NCBI GenBank assembly: GCA_963696025.1
Contig: CAVOII010000014.1
Coordinates: forward strand, 1,054,001 to 1,118,000
Direction of reading: 5' to 3'
From: JABCYV01 sp963696025
Lineage (GTDB): Bacteria > Acidobacteriota > Terriglobia > Terriglobales > Acidobacteriaceae
DNA: 64,000 bases
Positions 36,272 to 45,954 of this stretch are shown one piece after another. The notes beneath the pieces are model-generated. The model searched no databases. It was not told where the DNA came from and saw only the letters and a program-made list of their open reading frames with translations. A program made the translations under genes and the position numbers. The stretch's first letter is position 1. Each line of letters begins with the position of its first letter.

Positions 36272-37516
36272 CTAATGCGTGTTGCTGTTCTCCACGCACT
36301 CCAGAATCTCGACCTCGGTCAAAGTGTGGTCCGAAGCCTTGGCTCGGACGTAGATGCGTTCGACTATCTGATCGGATGGCGGGATACCGTGTTTTTCAAG
36401 CCAGAAAAGCACGTTCGACTTACCGCTCATCGGGCCGATGTCGATGATTTGCTCAAGGCCAAACACATGGGAGGGCACGCCCGAGTAGACGGCATTGGCC
36501 AATTCGATGTCATTTTTCTTGTAAGCTTTGACCACTGCGGCGGCGTGCACACCAGTGGCAGTGCGAAACGCGTCCTCTCCAACCACCGGATAGTTCGGCG
36601 GAATCGGCACGCCCGTAGCCTTTGATACGGCCTGGCAATATTCTTTCAAGTTTGTAAGATCCTGGTCCGACCATGGAGCGATGCCCATGAGTTTCAAGTT
36701 GACCAGCATTTGATCCATCTGGGTGTTGCCCACGCGCTCGCCAATTCCTAAAGCACAGGCGTGCACGCAATCTGCGCCCGCCACCAGCGCGGCCATCGAG
36801 TTGGCGATCGCCAGACCCCGGTCGCAGTGTCCATGCCAGTCCACCCGGATTTTTTCGCCGGATGGCTTTACTACTTTGTCGATTACAAACCGTACCAAGG
36901 CAAACGCGCCCACCGGCGTCGCGTGTCCGGCAGTGTCGCAGATGACGATAGCCCGTGCGCCGCAATTGATTGCAGCTGAGTACAGACGTTTCACCATCTC
37001 TGGATCGCAGCGCGAGGTGTCCTCGGTTACGTACATGGAATCAAGACCGAGCGACACCGCATAGTTGACCGCTTTTTCCGTCGTCTGCAGCAGGAAGTCG
37101 TCAGTCCAGCCCTCGGTGTAGCGGCGAATCGGGCTCGATCCCAGGAACGTCGCTGCTTCGATCTTTAGTCCGGTGCGTTGGACGATTTCGGCGATCGGAC
37201 GAATATCACTCTCCAGCGTCCGGGCCGCGCAATTGGCGCGAATCTTCATCTTGTGCCGGACAATCTCGCGCGCCAACGCCTCTACATGCTCGACCGCACG
37301 TTGCCCCGCTCCAGGAAGCCCGAGGTCGAGTGAATTGATGCCCAATGCCTCCATCAAATCAAGGACGTGGATCTTTTCTTCGATCGAGGGATCACGCACA
37401 GACGGAGACTGCAAGCCGTCGCGCAGAGTTTCATCGTTCAGAAGAACGGGACCCACGGGCCGCAGGGAGGTTGAATTTACCTGGTTCCAGTCGTAGATGA
37501 GATCAGAAGTTTTCAC
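36272..37516 (-). CDS. LeuA-like 2-isopropylmalate / homocitrate synthase-family enzyme
   Basis: The 414-residue HMGL-like TIM barrel has NDETLRDGLQSPS, the His-X-His ligand DWHGHCDRG, and ALGIGERVGNTQMDQ. The C-terminal LeuA regulatory domain is absent, so leucine feedback is not expected. It condenses acetyl-CoA with a 2-oxo acid; isopropylmalate, homocitrate or re-citrate synthase roles are all possible. Confidence 0.85.
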   Translation of the reverse strand: MKTSDLIYDWNQVNSTSLRPVGPVLLNDETLRDGLQSPSVRDPSIEEKIHVLDLMEALGINSLDLGLPGAGQRAVEHVEALAREIVRHKMKIRANCAARTLESDIRPIAEIVQRTGLKIEAATFLGSSPIRRYTEGWTDDFLLQTTEKAVNYAVSLGLDSMYVTEDTSRCDPEMVKRLYSAAINCGARAIVICDTAGHATPVGAFALVRFVIDKVVKPSGEKIRVDWHGHCDRGLAIANSMAALVAGADCVHACALGIGERVGNTQMDQMLVNLKLMGIAPWSDQDLTNLKEYCQAVSKATGVPIPPNYPVVGEDAFRTATGVHAAAVVKAYKKNDIELANAVYSGVPSHVFGLEQIIDIGPMSGKSNVLFWLEKHGIPPSDQIVERIYVRAKASDHTLTEVEILECVENSNTH

Positions 37517-37524
37517 GCTATCGA

Positions 37525-37565
37525 TTTGTCATCCTGAGGCCGCTACTTTTGCGGCCGAAGGACCC
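37525..37565. repeat. Left-end fragment of the TCATCCTGAGCGAA element
   Basis: TTTGTCATCCTGAG (37525-37538) then a GGCCGC-TACTTTT-GCGGCC hairpin and GAAGGACCC match the left half of the full elements. No right end is found nearby. Confidence 0.55.
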
Positions 37566-37639
37566 GGGCGAGCCACAGCGGGCTACCCCGCTCGCAGAGC
37601 GATTGCAATTACGCCCCAGGAGAACATCCTCATCAGATG

Positions 37640-37981
37640 CTACTTCCCGTCCTTCGGTGGCAAAGTCAGCCCGAACACTGAAGTTTGTCCTGGCCCAGCC
37701 ACATTGAGTCCGCCGGCCTCCTCAGGATTGGGAAGGTAGAGCGTCTTGCAATGCTCGCAGCGATACACTTCGGCATCTGGCCCCCAAGCCTTCTCCACAT
37801 CGCCGCAGGCTTGCTCCACCACGTCGCTGGTGTAGGACCAGCGCTTGAGATGTCCGCCGCAAAACTTGCCCTTGGCGTCTTTCTCATTGCAGGCACGCTG
37901 CCCCGGCTTCTTGATTTTCACTTTGTGATGTGGAAGCTGTTGAGGAGCGGTGGCGGAGGTCCCGGTTTGTGTTGTGGCCAA
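37640..37981 (-). CDS. Small zinc-ribbon-like hypothetical protein
   Basis: The 113-residue protein has Cys in QRACNEKDAKGKFCGGHLK, VEQACGDVE and a CEHC pair in YRCEHCKTLYLPNPEEAGG, a pattern fitting one or two zinc-ribbon-type sites. The start is ATG 37981. The family is not recognised. The Thr/Pro N-terminus looks disordered. Function unknown. Confidence 0.7.
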   Translation of the reverse strand: MATTQTGTSATAPQQLPHHKVKIKKPGQRACNEKDAKGKFCGGHLKRWSYTSDVVEQACGDVEKAWGPDAEVYRCEHCKTLYLPNPEEAGGLNVAGPGQTSVFGLTLPPKDGK

Positions 37982-38101
37982 AGTTGCTATCCTCGTGACT
38001 GTGGCGGGAGGCCGCCAGTTTTACAACTAGGGATTTCATTTTACTGGAATCACGTTGCGCGAGCCACAGCCCTACGCCGGCAGTATCCTGATTTCAACGG
38101 T

Positions 38102-38158
38102 CGTTGCAGTCTTTGCGAACCTTGCGGTTTACGATTTTGCCTGATTGCGGCAAGGTCG
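38102..38158. repeat. CTTTGCG/TTGCGGTTT intergenic repeat
   Basis: CGTTGCAGTCTTTGCGAACC, then TTGCGGTTTACG and TGATTGCGGCAAGG form a short imperfect repeat of the family at 23133-23262 and 33063-33133. The remaining 37982-38199 spacer shows no gene. Confidence 0.4.
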
Positions 38159-38199
38159 GGATGACAGTGCCGGAGTCACAAAGATGGCTGGTGCACACT

Positions 38200-38688
38200 C
38201 TAGTCAAATTCCTTCCTGGGCGCAGCCTGCTCCGGCCCTACCCGGCCTGCGGACATCTCGGCCAGGAAGTAACTCTCTCCTTTGATCGGCTCACCGGCGA
38301 TTCGCCTCAGCATCGCGATTTGACCGACGTGCGTCAGCGCGTCGGCAATCGGGCCCTGGAAGAGCTTTTCCGCAGAAGCGTGCAATGGCTCGGCGGAAGC
38401 CAGGCAGTCGTCGAAGCGTTTGAGCGCGGCAAAGAATCGCTCGACTTCCTTGTCCCACGCCAGCGGCACGGAATCATGCCATTGCCTTCTTCCCTCCGCT
38501 ATGGTGAGTGCCCAGTCGAACAAATCACCAATGTGGGCGAGGATTTGCCCCGCCGTGCGCGAGGTCTCGCCGCAACGAAATTCGACGAAGGTGGCCCGCG
38601 CATTCCGTACCGCCTTGCCGCCGCGATAAGCCACCGTGGCTATTGCATGACGCAACAACTCACGTTTCGGATCTGAAGTTGAAGACAT
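38200..38688 (-). CDS. DinB-family protein
   Basis: The 162-residue four-helix bundle has His-based metal-site candidates: AILAHIGDLFDWAL (about 60-70) and THVGQIAMLRRIAG (about 123-135), as in DinB/DUF1569 proteins, which bind divalent metal and may act as thiol S-transferases. ATG at 38686-38688. Another, secreted DinB is at 54754-55272. Confidence 0.78.
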   Translation of the reverse strand: MSSTSDPKRELLRHAIATVAYRGGKAVRNARATFVEFRCGETSRTAGQILAHIGDLFDWALTIAEGRRQWHDSVPLAWDKEVERFFAALKRFDDCLASAEPLHASAEKLFQGPIADALTHVGQIAMLRRIAGEPIKGESYFLAEMSAGRVGPEQAAPRKEFD

Positions 38689-38719
38689 ATATCTGTTTCC
38701 TCGTTGCCTTGCCGCCCGG

Positions 38720-40294
38720 CTACACTTTCTGGTTCCGTCTCAGCACCCCTGTGGCCCTCAGTGCTCCTCGTAACCGCTGGCCTAACCGGTGGGCAAACTG
38801 CAGATCGACGAACCCCTCCATCTGCCTCGCAAACGTCTCTCCGTATCCATACCACCAGACTTTTTTCATGCCGGGCAGGCGGTCGGAGTCAACGTACTTA
38901 ATTCGCACCATCTCTTCGAGTCCAAACCGTCCATGGGTACGGCCCAGGCCGCTGGCCTTAACTCCGCCGTGTGGAGCCTCACTGATACCGAAGCAGGAAA
39001 CTGTATCGTTGACCATCACGGTCCCGGCCTGGATACGGCTGGCCATCGCCTGTCCCCGGCCGCGATCGCGAGTCCACACACTAGCCGCCAAACCATACTC
39101 GGAGTCGTTCGCCAGCCGGAGGGCCTCGGCATCGCTATCGAAAGGCATGACCGGCAGTACGGGCCCAAATGTTTCTTCACGCATGACGCGCATTTCACGC
39201 GTGACATCGGCCAGCACCGTCGGCGCGTAAAAATGCGGTCCGAGATGTGACAGCCGAATGCCACCGGTCAGCACTCTCGCTCCATGGGACCGAGCGTCTT
39301 CCACATGCAGTTCTACGTTGCGCAGTTGACGTTCGTGGATCAACGGTCCGACTTCAGTCTCCGGATCCATGCCATTGCCTACGCGAAGGCGTTTGGTCTT
39401 CGCCACGCAGGCCTCCAGAAACGGCTGGCACAAACTACGATGCACGTAACATCTTTCGACCGAAAGACAAGCCTGTCCGGCGTTCACGAACGCACCCCAC
39501 ACTGCGCCACTGGAGGCGATTTCGATGTCTGCGTCGCTGAGCACCAGCATGGGATCCTTCCCACCCAACTCCAGAACCAGCGGAAGTAAACGCGCAGCTG
39601 CGGCGTGCGCAATGCTCTTGCCTGTGGGCACGCTTCCGGTAAAAACCAACTTATCGATCCTGGCGTTGATCAAAGCCGCGCCGGTAGCCCCATCCCCAAC
39701 CACCACTTGAAACACCCCTTCCGGCACGCCGGCGGTATGCAGGAGCGATGCCAGTTCCAATGCCACGAGCGAAGTGAGCTCCGAGGGCTTCAGCACCACA
39801 GCATTTCCGGTCACCAGCGCGGCCAAGCTCTCCGTGGCGGGAATCGAAAAAGGATAATTCCAGGGTGAGATGATTCCAATCACGCCGTAAGGCTCGCGGA
39901 CAATGCGCCCCGTCTTAGTCTTCATCGCCAGATTGCCATGCGGGATCGGTTCCTCGCGCAGAAAGCGAAATGCGTTTTCGATGCCGAAACGAGCGGCGTC
40001 GAGGACGACGAGGACTTCCGTGAGCAGAGCCTCGATGTAGGGCTTGCCAGCTTCTCGCGTGATCAGCCGGGCAACTTCGGATTTCTTCTCATGCAGAAGT
40101 CGCTGGAAGTGCTGCAGGATAGCGGTTCGATGCCGCACTCCGAGATCGTTCCACGACGGCTGGGCAGTGCGGGCACGAGATACAGCTGCGTGGACTTCGG
40201 GCTCGGTGGCACATTCGAATTCACGTAGCGTTTCGCCGGTGGCAGGGTTCACGGACGCAAACCGACGTTGGGTGATTTGAAGATCCGTGGGCAT
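38720..40294 (-). CDS. Succinate-semialdehyde-type aldehyde dehydrogenase
   Basis: The 524-residue ALDH has Asn in SPWNYPFSIP, Glu in VLELGGKDPM and Cys in NAGQACLSVER, with the C-terminal EAPHGGVKASGLGR of the succinate-semialdehyde group. A basic C-terminal extension (RLRGALRATGVLRRNQKV) is unusual. It oxidises an aldehyde with NAD(P); substrate not certain. Confidence 0.9.
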   Translation of the reverse strand: MPTDLQITQRRFASVNPATGETLREFECATEPEVHAAVSRARTAQPSWNDLGVRHRTAILQHFQRLLHEKKSEVARLITREAGKPYIEALLTEVLVVLDAARFGIENAFRFLREEPIPHGNLAMKTKTGRIVREPYGVIGIISPWNYPFSIPATESLAALVTGNAVVLKPSELTSLVALELASLLHTAGVPEGVFQVVVGDGATGAALINARIDKLVFTGSVPTGKSIAHAAAARLLPLVLELGGKDPMLVLSDADIEIASSGAVWGAFVNAGQACLSVERCYVHRSLCQPFLEACVAKTKRLRVGNGMDPETEVGPLIHERQLRNVELHVEDARSHGARVLTGGIRLSHLGPHFYAPTVLADVTREMRVMREETFGPVLPVMPFDSDAEALRLANDSEYGLAASVWTRDRGRGQAMASRIQAGTVMVNDTVSCFGISEAPHGGVKASGLGRTHGRFGLEEMVRIKYVDSDRLPGMKKVWWYGYGETFARQMEGFVDLQFAHRLGQRLRGALRATGVLRRNQKV

Positions 40295-40341
40295 GATTTT
40301 AAAGCCTACGCGGACGAGGGCGCTCGCGCCACATGAGCCTC

Positions 40342-41088
40342 TTAGTACTCCACGCTGACCAGGTACAGACCGTTGGCGGGCGCAGTGGCTCCTGCCGATG
40401 AACGATTGCGAGCCTCTAAAATTCTGGTCACGTCGGAAGGCTCTAATGTGGCTTTGCCAACCAGCACAAACGTTCCCACTAGGTTCCTTACCATGTGGTG
40501 CAGAAATCCGTTGCCCCGTACTGTATATATGAGCTCATCTTGCTGTCGTTCCCAACTTGAGCAGAAAACCGTCCGCACGTTGGAAGTCTCCTCTTCTCCG
40601 CGTTCCGGATCCACCGACGCAAACGAAGTAAAATCGTGCTTCCCCAATATCAGACTCCCGGCCTGCTTCATCGCGTCTTCGTTCAGCGGATAGGGATGGT
40701 GCCACACATAGCGTGCCAGAAAAGGTGGGCAAATCGCGCCGCGATGCATGCGATAGCGATAGGTTTTGGCTCGGGCTGATTTGCGGGGGTGGAAATGGGC
40801 GGGCGCCTCGACCGTTTCGAGCACGCGAATCGAAGCAGGAAGTATGTCATTCAGCGCTTTTCCCAAATTCTCGGTCGGGATCGGTGATTCCGTCGCAAAT
40901 GTGACTACTTGGGCTAAACCATGGACACCGGCATCGGTCCGTCCTGAGCCCTGGGGCAAGACCTTTTCTCCTGTCACTCGTCCAATAGCCGAGGCGAGTG
41001 TGCCTTGAATGGTGGCCGCGGAGGGCTGCACCTGCCAGCCTGAAAAATCCGAGCCGTCATACGACAGAACCAGTTTGATATTGCGCAT
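40342..41088 (-). CDS. truA: tRNA pseudouridine synthase A
   Basis: The 248-residue TruA has YDGSDFSGWQVQP near the N-terminus, the catalytic Asp in GSGRTDAGVHGLAQV, and RGNGFLHHMVRNLVGT. It makes pseudouridine at 38-40 of the tRNA anticodon arm. Length and start (ATG 41088) are standard. Confidence 0.95.
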   Translation of the reverse strand: MRNIKLVLSYDGSDFSGWQVQPSAATIQGTLASAIGRVTGEKVLPQGSGRTDAGVHGLAQVVTFATESPIPTENLGKALNDILPASIRVLETVEAPAHFHPRKSARAKTYRYRMHRGAICPPFLARYVWHHPYPLNEDAMKQAGSLILGKHDFTSFASVDPERGEEETSNVRTVFCSSWERQQDELIYTVRGNGFLHHMVRNLVGTFVLVGKATLEPSDVTRILEARNRSSAGATAPANGLYLVSVEY

Positions 41089-41356
41089 GGCAATTCTTTG
41101 GAGTCCTCGCGGCGGCGGTGCTCATCAAAGCCGGTTTATGGATTCGCAGCACCCCGCGAGCGCGTTCCCGGAGGTGCAAGACGAGAATGTTCTGTCAGAT
41201 ATACTATTTCATTTCCCGCGGGAATCTGGCTGGAATCGGCTCTTTATGCCGGGCGCTGCGAAAGATGAAACCTCGGCCTTCGATTTTGCGTAACAACCGT
41301 TGACAGAGACGGCACTGCCATTTTCATTACCACCTTTTATGCATGGAGATAAACGA

Positions 41357-43441
41357 ATGCATTTGCCTCGTTTGAAATCCGCCGCGCGGTCAATCGTTGC
41401 GGTTTTGCTCGCCAGTATGTTGTCTAGCACCGGGTGGGCGCAAGACTCGCCGCAATCGATGGCTGCCGTGCCGCCTCAGGCACCGCAACCCCAGCAGTTC
41501 GTCTTAAGAGACTATGCCAAACCGCGCTCGCACTTCCCCAATCCGATCGGACCCTACCTTCCGCAGCACGTCGAGCCCCCCAACTTGCGCAACACGCCGC
41601 GCATCCAGCAGTTGCTGCAGAATGGCAAGCTCATGCTCTCGATGGACGATGCGGTCGCGCTGGCGCTGGAGAACAATCTGGATATCGCCATCGCCCGTTA
41701 CAACCTGAATATTGCGGATACGGACATTCTGCGCACCAAGGCCGGAGCCAACTTTCTGGGCGTTAATAGTGGACTGGTCCAGGGTACTCCGGGCGGAGGT
41801 GTTGGCGGGTTGAGCGGATCAGTCGGCTCGGGCACCGGCGGAACAACGGCAGGAGCCGGTGGCGCCGGAACGGGCACTGGTGGACTGGTCGTCTCAACGC
41901 TTGGCAGTGGTCCGACCATTACCAGCTTTGACCCCATCCTCACCGGTACGCTGCAATGGGATCACGGAAATACTCTCGCCAGCAATCCATTTACGGGGGT
42001 GCCGGTGCTGTCGGCGCTACAGCAAAACACTGGCACTTTCAATTTCGCCTATGCTCAGGGTTTCCAGTCTGGCACTAACATGTCGGTAGGATTCAATAAC
42101 ACGCGGGTCACCACCAACGGCGTGTTCACCACCTTCAACCCGCTGATCAATTCTGCTTTCCAGTTCAAGCTGACCCAACACCTGCTGCAGGGTCTCGGGT
42201 TCGCGCCCAACGACCGGTTCATTCGGATCGCAAAAAATAACCGCGAAATAACTGATGTCGCCTTCCGGCTGCAGGTCATCACGACCGTGGACCAGATCGA
42301 GAACATCTATTGGGATTTGGTCTTTGCCTACGAGAATGTGCGCGTGCAACAGGAGTCGCTGGCCTTCGCTCAGAAAACTCTCTCGGACACCAAGAAACAA
42401 GTTGATATCGGCACCCTGGCGCCCATCGAAGTGGTGCGTGCGCAGAGCACGGTAGCAACTGACCAGCAAGCGCTGACACTGGCTCAGACTAATCTTGAGT
42501 TGCAGCAGTTGCTGACGAAGAACGCTCTTAGCCGCACGCTGGTGGATCCGAGACTGGCTGATGCCGAAGTGATCCCGACTTCAACCATGCAACTCCCGCC
42601 GCAGGAATCCGTCGTGCCCACCGAGGACATGGTCAACGACGCGCTCGGCCATCGCGCCGAACTTGCCCAAGCACGCATCAATCTAACCAACACCGAGATC
42701 AGCAACAAAGCAATCCGCAACTCTTTGCTGCCTACACTCGACCTGTTCGCCTACTACGGCGGCTCTGGTCTAGGGGGCACGCAGAATCCGTCGAATTTGT
42801 GCGTAAATCAGCCCGTGGACGCGCGGCAGTTCGGTTGCGCCGGGCCCAACCCGTCCAATCCCACCGGTCCTGAGATTCCGGTAGCGCCCACGGTGAGTTA
42901 CAACGCAGCCTTGAATCAGCTGGTGAACTCATCCGCGCCCGACAAGGGCGTTGGACTCAGCCTCAACATTCCGTTGCGCAACCGAGTCGCGCAGGCCACC
43001 CAGATTCGCTCTGAACTGGAATATCGCCAGGCGCAAATGAGGTTGCAGCAGATTGAGAACCAGATTCGCATCGAAGTGCGCAACGCGCAGTTCGCAGTGC
43101 AACAGAATCGCGCCAGTGTCGAAGCGGCCCGGGCAGCCGTTGAACTCGGACACCAGTCCCTGGATGCGGAACAGAAGAAGTACGCCCTGGGCGCTTCGAC
43201 CACCACCCTCGTGCTGCAAAACCAAACGACCTTGGCGCAGGCCGAATCTACGCTGGTTTCGGCCATGGCAGCCTACGAGAAATCGCGGGTTGAACTGGAT
43301 CGCGCCACGGGCTCTTTGCTCGACCACAACGGAATCCAGATTGCCGACGCCGAGCGCGGAGAAGTCACCCACATGCCGAGTGTGCCCCTCGTTGCACCGC
43401 GTCAGGAAACGCCGGTAACGCCGCAACCGCCTCAACAATAG
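41357..43441 (+). CDS. TolC-family outer-membrane efflux protein (paralogue 1)
   Basis: The 694-residue product from ATG 41357 follows GGAG 8 nt upstream and has a Sec signal (RLKSAARSIVAVLLASMLSSTGWAQ). Two TolC-type repeats with long alpha-barrel helices follow (ITTVDQIENIYWDLVFAYENVRVQQESLAFAQKT). There is a Gly-rich insert (about 145-185), and a Cys pair in an exposed loop (LCVNQPVDARQFGCAG). Channel for type I or RND export. Tandem with a close paralogue. Confidence 0.88.
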   Translation: MHLPRLKSAARSIVAVLLASMLSSTGWAQDSPQSMAAVPPQAPQPQQFVLRDYAKPRSHFPNPIGPYLPQHVEPPNLRNTPRIQQLLQNGKLMLSMDDAVALALENNLDIAIARYNLNIADTDILRTKAGANFLGVNSGLVQGTPGGGVGGLSGSVGSGTGGTTAGAGGAGTGTGGLVVSTLGSGPTITSFDPILTGTLQWDHGNTLASNPFTGVPVLSALQQNTGTFNFAYAQGFQSGTNMSVGFNNTRVTTNGVFTTFNPLINSAFQFKLTQHLLQGLGFAPNDRFIRIAKNNREITDVAFRLQVITTVDQIENIYWDLVFAYENVRVQQESLAFAQKTLSDTKKQVDIGTLAPIEVVRAQSTVATDQQALTLAQTNLELQQLLTKNALSRTLVDPRLADAEVIPTSTMQLPPQESVVPTEDMVNDALGHRAELAQARINLTNTEISNKAIRNSLLPTLDLFAYYGGSGLGGTQNPSNLCVNQPVDARQFGCAGPNPSNPTGPEIPVAPTVSYNAALNQLVNSSAPDKGVGLSLNIPLRNRVAQATQIRSELEYRQAQMRLQQIENQIRIEVRNAQFAVQQNRASVEAARAAVELGHQSLDAEQKKYALGASTTTLVLQNQTTLAQAESTLVSAMAAYEKSRVELDRATGSLLDHNGIQIADAERGEVTHMPSVPLVAPRQETPVTPQPPQQ

Positions 43442-43465
43442 GATGTGGCACGGCGTTGATGAAAA

Positions 43466-43519
43466 TCAGCCGAGAAAATCTGCAATCTACTGTTGTTGGA
43501 TAGTAGATTCCTCGGCTGA
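43466..43519 (+). other. Two-tier stem-loop between the TolC paralogues
   Basis: Outer arms TCAGCCGAG / CTCGGCTGA (43466-43474, 43511-43519) and inner arms AATCTACT / AGTAGATT (43484-43491, 43502-43509) enclose GTTGTTGGAT. No U-tract follows, so it is a structured UTR or processing element rather than a standard terminator. The rest of the 314-nt gap shows no gene. Confidence 0.65.
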
Positions 43520-43755
43520 CTCAGATCGGGCTCCAAACAGCTGAACTCCTGATCAAAACTGCTCGCCGAAGCTTCATTTTTCTCGCTCATCGCTCGGCAT
43601 CTTGCCACGCAACACTTCTTTACAATCCTCCGGCCAAACTCACTCTCGTGACCGCTAATATTGACTCGTAGTCGGCCCATTCCTCAAGGAGCCGAACAGA
43701 AAATCAGAAAAGCCTTGCCATATTTGCTTTCAGCCTCGATCCAAGGAGACAAGTC

Positions 43756-45867
43756 ATGCCTTTCGCTCGTTTGAAATCTACCGCCCGACTGGTTACGGGG
43801 TTTGCATTGACCGTCATATTGCTGTCCAGTGTTTGGGCACAACAGCCGCAGTCCGCGCCACCATCTCCACTACCGCAGGCACCTCAGCCGGCGCCGGTGC
43901 AAGTGCAGACCTCCGGTCAGTTCGGTCTCAAGGATTATTCCAAGCCGCGTTCCGCATTCCCCAACGTCATTGCACCGTACGCACCGCAACCGGTCCCGGC
44001 GCCAAATTTGGACAACACGCCACGCGTCGATCAGTTATTCCATGATGGCAAGCTCATGCTCTCCATCGATGACGCAGTCGCGCTGGCGCTGGAAAATAAT
44101 CTCGACATCATGCTGGCGCGTTACAACCTGAACATCGCCGACACCGATATTCTGCGCGCCAGGGCGGGAGATTCAATTTTGGGAGTGAACGCCGGCATCG
44201 TGCAAAACACGCCGGGTGGGGGCACGGGCGGACTTAGCGGGACAGTCGGATCGGGACCCGTTGGCTCCGGCCCCGGTGGCACTACCACCGGGTCGGCCGG
44301 CGCCGGTACGGGCACAAACGGATTAGTGAGCTCTACGCTGGGCATCGGCGCCCCTATCACCAGTTTCGATCCTGTTCTCAGCAGTACTCTGCAACTCGAC
44401 CACAACAATATTTTGTCCACCAGTTCCTTCGCGGTCCCATCGACGTCCCAAAACACCGGCACGGCGGATTTCTCTTATTTGCAAGGCTTCCACTGGGGCA
44501 CGAATCTCGCGGTTGGATTCAACAACAGTCGCCTCACCACCAGTTCGCCATTTGCTTCACTAAGCCCGGACCTGAGTGCCAATTTCCAGGCCAGAGTTAC
44601 TCAGACCCTGCTGCAAGGCTTCGGCTTCCTGCCCAACACGCGTTTCATCCGCATCGCCAAGAACAATCGCGAGATCTCGGATGTCGCCTTTCGCTTGCAA
44701 GTTATTACTACAGTCGATCAGATCGAAAACATTTACTGGGACCTGGTCTACGCCTATGAAAACGTGAGGGTACAGCAGGAAGCGCTGGCTTTCGCTCAGA
44801 AAACATTGGACGATGACAAGAAGCAGGTGAAATTTGGAACCTTGCCACCGATCCAGGTGGTGAGCGCGGAGAGCACCGTCGCGACCGATCAGCAGGCCCT
44901 GATCCTCGCCCAAACCAACCTGGAGCTGCAACAGTTGCTCATAAAAAACGCTCTCAGCCGTAACCTCGAGGACCCTGCGCTTGGGGAAGCCGAAGTAATC
45001 CCGACCTCTACCATGCAAGTGCCTCAGCAGGAGCCGGTCGTTCCCATGCAAGACATGATCAAGGACGCTTTGAGTCACCGTGCCGAATTAGCTGAGTCGC
45101 GTATTGATTTGAACAGTCGCGAGATCAATATCAAAGCTGTCCGTAATGCCATGCTGCCTACACTCGACCTTTTCGCCTATTACGGAGGCTCGGGTTTGGG
45201 CGGCACACAAAATCCTGCGAACATTTGCCCGCCGCCACCGCAAACCAGGTTTGGCTGTCATACCGCCGGCAGTATCTCGCCGGTCGGTTACGGGGGGACG
45301 CTCAACGATTTGGTCAATTCCGCGGCACCGGATAAAGGTATCGGGCTGACCCTCAACATTCCGCTGCGCAACCGGGCGGCGCAAGCCAACCAGGTACGCG
45401 CCGAATTGGAATATTACCAGGCGCAGGTGCGGCGGCAGCAGATTGAAAACCAGGTGCGCATTGAGGTGCGCAACGCCCAGTTTACTTTGCAGCAGAACCG
45501 GGCAGCAGTTGAAGCCGCTCGGGCTGCGGTTGAATTCGCCCGGCAGTCGCTGGATTCTGAGCAGAAGAAACTGCAGGCCGGTGTTTCCACCCCGACTTTG
45601 GTTTTGCAGAATCAGTCTGCCTTGACCACGAACGAGTCCAATCTGGTTTCCGCGATGGCAGCTTACGAGAAATCGCGGGTGGAGTTGGACCGCGCCACTG
45701 GCCTGCTCCTGGACCATGCCGGCATTCAGCTTGCCGATGCCGAGCGCGGCCAGGTAAATCGCATGCCGAATGTGCCCTATGTCGCACCCCGACAGGATTT
45801 GCAGCCGCAGGTGCCGCCCCAGCAGCCGCAGCAGGCGCCGCCTACGCCGCAAGCTGGCCAGATGTAG
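43756..45867 (+). CDS. TolC-family outer-membrane efflux protein (paralogue 2)
   Basis: The 703-residue product has a Sec signal (MPFARLKSTARLVTGFALTVILLSSVWAQ) and the same architecture as its upstream neighbour: Gly-rich insert, two helical repeats, a Cys pair (ICPPPPQTRFGCHTAG) and a Gln/Pro-rich C-terminus. High sequence similarity to paralogue 1 shows a tandem duplication. The ATG follows CAAGGAGAC. It could form homomeric or mixed trimers with different exporters; no pump gene is adjacent. Confidence 0.88.
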   Translation: MPFARLKSTARLVTGFALTVILLSSVWAQQPQSAPPSPLPQAPQPAPVQVQTSGQFGLKDYSKPRSAFPNVIAPYAPQPVPAPNLDNTPRVDQLFHDGKLMLSIDDAVALALENNLDIMLARYNLNIADTDILRARAGDSILGVNAGIVQNTPGGGTGGLSGTVGSGPVGSGPGGTTTGSAGAGTGTNGLVSSTLGIGAPITSFDPVLSSTLQLDHNNILSTSSFAVPSTSQNTGTADFSYLQGFHWGTNLAVGFNNSRLTTSSPFASLSPDLSANFQARVTQTLLQGFGFLPNTRFIRIAKNNREISDVAFRLQVITTVDQIENIYWDLVYAYENVRVQQEALAFAQKTLDDDKKQVKFGTLPPIQVVSAESTVATDQQALILAQTNLELQQLLIKNALSRNLEDPALGEAEVIPTSTMQVPQQEPVVPMQDMIKDALSHRAELAESRIDLNSREINIKAVRNAMLPTLDLFAYYGGSGLGGTQNPANICPPPPQTRFGCHTAGSISPVGYGGTLNDLVNSAAPDKGIGLTLNIPLRNRAAQANQVRAELEYYQAQVRRQQIENQVRIEVRNAQFTLQQNRAAVEAARAAVEFARQSLDSEQKKLQAGVSTPTLVLQNQSALTTNESNLVSAMAAYEKSRVELDRATGLLLDHAGIQLADAERGQVNRMPNVPYVAPRQDLQPQVPPQQPQQAPPTPQAGQM

Positions 45868-45954
45868 AAGAAACGCGCTCGACCGCGATAAGTGCTGCTA
45901 TTCTTGGCAGGCGCGGATGGTTGGGATCAAAATGTGTAGGCAGGAGATGACTAC

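Noticed and set aside
41290..41330. TTGACA with TTCATT upstream of the first TolC gene
   Set aside because: The -10 box matches only three of six consensus positions.
43445..43460. Possible sigma-54 promoter (TGGCAC-N5-TGAT)
   Set aside because: The -12 element lacks the required GC and the match is too weak for a call, although rpoN is present.
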